From the NCBI GenBank assembly GCA_963402885.1, contig OY727093.1:5281501-5345500 (forward strand): 64,000 nt of DNA, in the 5' to 3' direction. Below the pieces are notes generated by a model, which was not told where the DNA came from, made no database searches, and saw only the letters and a program-made list of their open reading frames with translations. This document shows, one piece after another, positions 61,301-64,000 of this stretch. The translations under genes and the position numbers were made by a program. Each line of letters begins with the position of its first letter. Position 1 is the first letter of the stretch. This DNA is from Antedon bifida. Its lineage: Eukaryota; Echinodermata; Crinoidea; Comatulida; Antedonidae.

Positions 61301-64000
61301 AACCTATTAAATAGCGCCACATACAAAAAACATACATTCAGTAGCTTAATATTCAAATAAGCACCGTCGTAAAAAAACACTAAAGTCCTACTGTAGACTA
61401 TAAAAAATGCTTTATTTTATATCATGTTTAAAGTTATTTTCTAAATCTTTTGGTGACGCACATTTCTTTATCAAAAGTTGTGACAACATTATCATTTTTT
61501 TTTAAGCTGCAGAAACTATCTGTATCCGTAACATACAAACATCATCTCTGGTTATCGCGTACATGGGTTAGGGTCATGTGCAAAAATATTAATTTATAGC
61601 AAAGTGTACTTTTGAGAAATTACTTTCGATGTCAACGAAAATGTAGAATATTAAATCTGTACTATCGAACGACAGATTAAATGAATTATGTATGGAACAG
61701 GCTTTGTAAATAACACTGTATTGTGGCTGCCAGTCAATTGTACCAGGTAGTGTTTGGAGTTTTGATGGGAATCTAAACATCTGTATACGGTACAATATGG
61801 ATACAGATCTATGTACAGGTCAACCTTTTGTTTACTATGATTTCATTTACTAGATTACACTGATGAAATTTACTTAGGGCCTGTTCAGACCTACGTAGTT
61901 ATGCTTTTGTATCTTACATGAGAGTAAACCACCTTGATCAACATGGTATGTAAAACAACAGGGATACAGTACACGAATGATTTATTTATTTATTTTATTT
62001 ATTAACCCTAAAGCGGATAACCCTAAACAGCATATGCTGATGATCAAGGGGCCTTCATACAGTATAAACATATAAAACAAACATATGAAAAAAAACAAAG
62101 GACTATATAAAACAATAATATATAAATACAACTATAGAAAAATATACAATACACTATACAAAACATAGTGATTTTGCTTTCGGCGTCAAATACTGTACTT
62201 ATAAATTATTTATTGACACCGCATTTCTTAGTTTGGAGGGTAGCATATTCAGATAGGTTGGTGCTCAGTAGATAAAACTTACTGAAAGTTTTGGTTCTAG
62301 GAAAAGGGTGAATGCCAAATTGCTCTCACTGGCACTTCAAGTACATCGATTTGGAATTCTGGCTAGAGTATGATACAGTATATGTCTTTAAGCTTTATAT
62401 AATTCTTTTCTGCCTACAGTAGGCATTGCGCCATCATTATTACAAAAATGACTTTCAAAAAACATGGTGAATAGACTATAATAAAAGAGTACAGGTTATT
62501 TGTTAATTCTTGACAGTTTCCCAGGCATGCAATTAAACTGTATAGCTGAAATACAATGACTACCAACTTTACACAAATAACAACCATTCCATAACCAAGG
62601 ACTAAAGGACACAATATAATACCAATTGTCTACTTACAGTATTATACTTTACCTTCTCATGTTCAGTAAAGTACAGTCTGTCAGTCTCTCATAGGCAGAA
62701 TAATAATACAATAATAGTATACAGTGAATGATATAAATGATCATGTACATGGACGAAAATGCTGAAAAATGTATTGATTTATAATTTTACATAAATATAC
62801 GAAGAGCTTTAAAGTGAAAATAATAAATAATAAGGTTGAATTATAATTGTTATATAATACAGTACTGTACATGGATATTTGTAAAAGATTTCTTGTAACA
62901 TAAATTTTATTATTATATTTACTTAAAGGGGGATTCTGGGTTTAAAATTGCTTTTAAATATCGTTTATTTATTAAATAAAAAATATTATAACAATATAGA
63001 CATGTCAGAATGAAGAAGTAATAACGAGAAATTTAAAAAATTAAATTTTATATACATTTTAGGGTAAATTCATGGAAAGTCTGTTTTTCAGCAGCTTAGG
63101 GACGCTCATTAATATTCATGAGATATTCACAAAATCACGTCATCAGTGGATTCCAAACTCGCGACGTCAAGCTTGTACGTTGTGTTTGTCAACTTGCATC
63201 TCTAGCTCTCTCCAAACGACGACCACCCGATCATTGTGAAATACATTTTTTGTAGATTTTCTAAGCTAGGCCTAAAGTGTAATAATAACAGTAGTAGCAT
63301 ATATTTATTTGACATTTAATGAAATACAACATTTACTAGTAGTACAGATTTACTGAGTCATAAATTATACTATTTTTATACCTCGAATAGTACAGATCGT
63401 ATATCGGCTTCACGTACTAGGCTAGGCCTAGCCTAAATCATTTTATTCATGGGTGAGAGCCATTTCTGACTAGGGATTCCATGCCACGATGGCTACGTTA
63501 AAACATTGGGGCCATCATGGGCCTAGCTAGCCTACTACTACTAAACGATTGGCCCATAAATAACAAAACTCAGTGGATTCCACACCCATCCTATTAACAA
63601 ACTCCTAAACAATCTAAGCCTAAAACGTTCTACAAAATCGGCTGTAAATATTGAGGCAAAACGAGGTCCGATCGCCTTCCGCACGTATGGTGTCCCGATC
63701 GTCTAATAAGTAGGCCTAAAATAGGCCTAGTTTACTCTCCAAAAAAGCGGATACTGCATCAAGCAAGTAGACCAGGTAGTAGGAAGGAGACCTAGACGAT
63801 CCGGCCCAGTTACAAATTGAGCTAGCTAGTGTAGTAGACCCTATGCGAATTGATACTACCAGGCCTTTTACTATAGGCTACACTTTTTAAAATTAGCAAT
63901 ACTTATGTTTACAAATATTCCAACTCTCTCATTCGAGCTATATTATCTATACCATTCCGGTAGGTCGAGTCGACCTTCAATCAAATACTGTACATCGTTC

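Larger units (their letters stand above)
51890..64000. other. Gene-poor 3' region, repeats only
   Basis: No exon with convincing splice signals and recognisable protein was found on either strand. The region holds three MITE B copies, a three-copy tandem repeat at 55918-56385, a 45-bp dispersed duplicate (57697 and 58258), retroposon-like TTTATT tails (54390-54480, 61980-62170) and, from about 62925 on, a stretch beginning TTAAAGGGGGATTCTGGGTTT. TAGGCCTA motifs become dense again at 63410-63880. Confidence 0.4.

Overview
The window is an AT-rich, intron-rich animal genome segment. All supportable protein genes are on the + strand and are split by GT-AG introns. The palindromic octamer TAGGCCTA and its parts are scattered throughout, small inverted-repeat transposons are abundant, and the two recognisable housekeeping genes are metazoan. 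This fits an invertebrate deuterostome, most likely an echinoderm. That placement is inference and the species is not identified.

Region by region. (1) 848-14663: a six-exon gene for a secreted protein of 203 residues: signal peptide, two LDLa-type modules, a furin-type site, and one EGF domain whose cysteine spacing (7-5-10-1-8) and intron position match EGF-receptor ligands. (2) 17819-24871: a twelve-exon gene for a secreted protein of roughly 1,280 residues. It has five divergent copies of a four-cysteine domain I cannot name, two Gly-rich segments, one full VWC domain and one half VWC domain. Nearly all its exons are phase 1-1 modules. The large Gly-rich exon needs two frame corrections. 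(3) 24872-35416: no confirmed gene. It holds a TAGGCCTA-rich tract, one orphan exon-like stretch, and a satellite array of about 35 copies of a 157-bp unit with a local four-unit higher order, flanked by an inverted pair of similar sequences. (4) 35417-38246: a SOSS-B/NABP single-strand DNA-binding protein in six exons. (5) 39577-51726: SLC35F5-like solute carrier in thirteen coding exons plus a 5' non-coding exon, with a duplicated terminal-exon start. (6) 51727-64000: no gene recognised; MITEs, a three-copy tandem repeat and retroposon-like pieces.

The first two genes both encode modular extracellular proteins (a putative growth-factor ligand and a putative matrix or adhesive protein). Nothing in the sequence shows that they act together. 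NABP and SLC35F5 are unrelated neighbours about 1.3 kb apart. Repeats make up much of the introns and intergenic DNA: ten copies of one TA-flanked MITE, a three-level nest of MITEs, and several tandem arrays (18, 76, about 95, about 145, 157 and about 160 bp).
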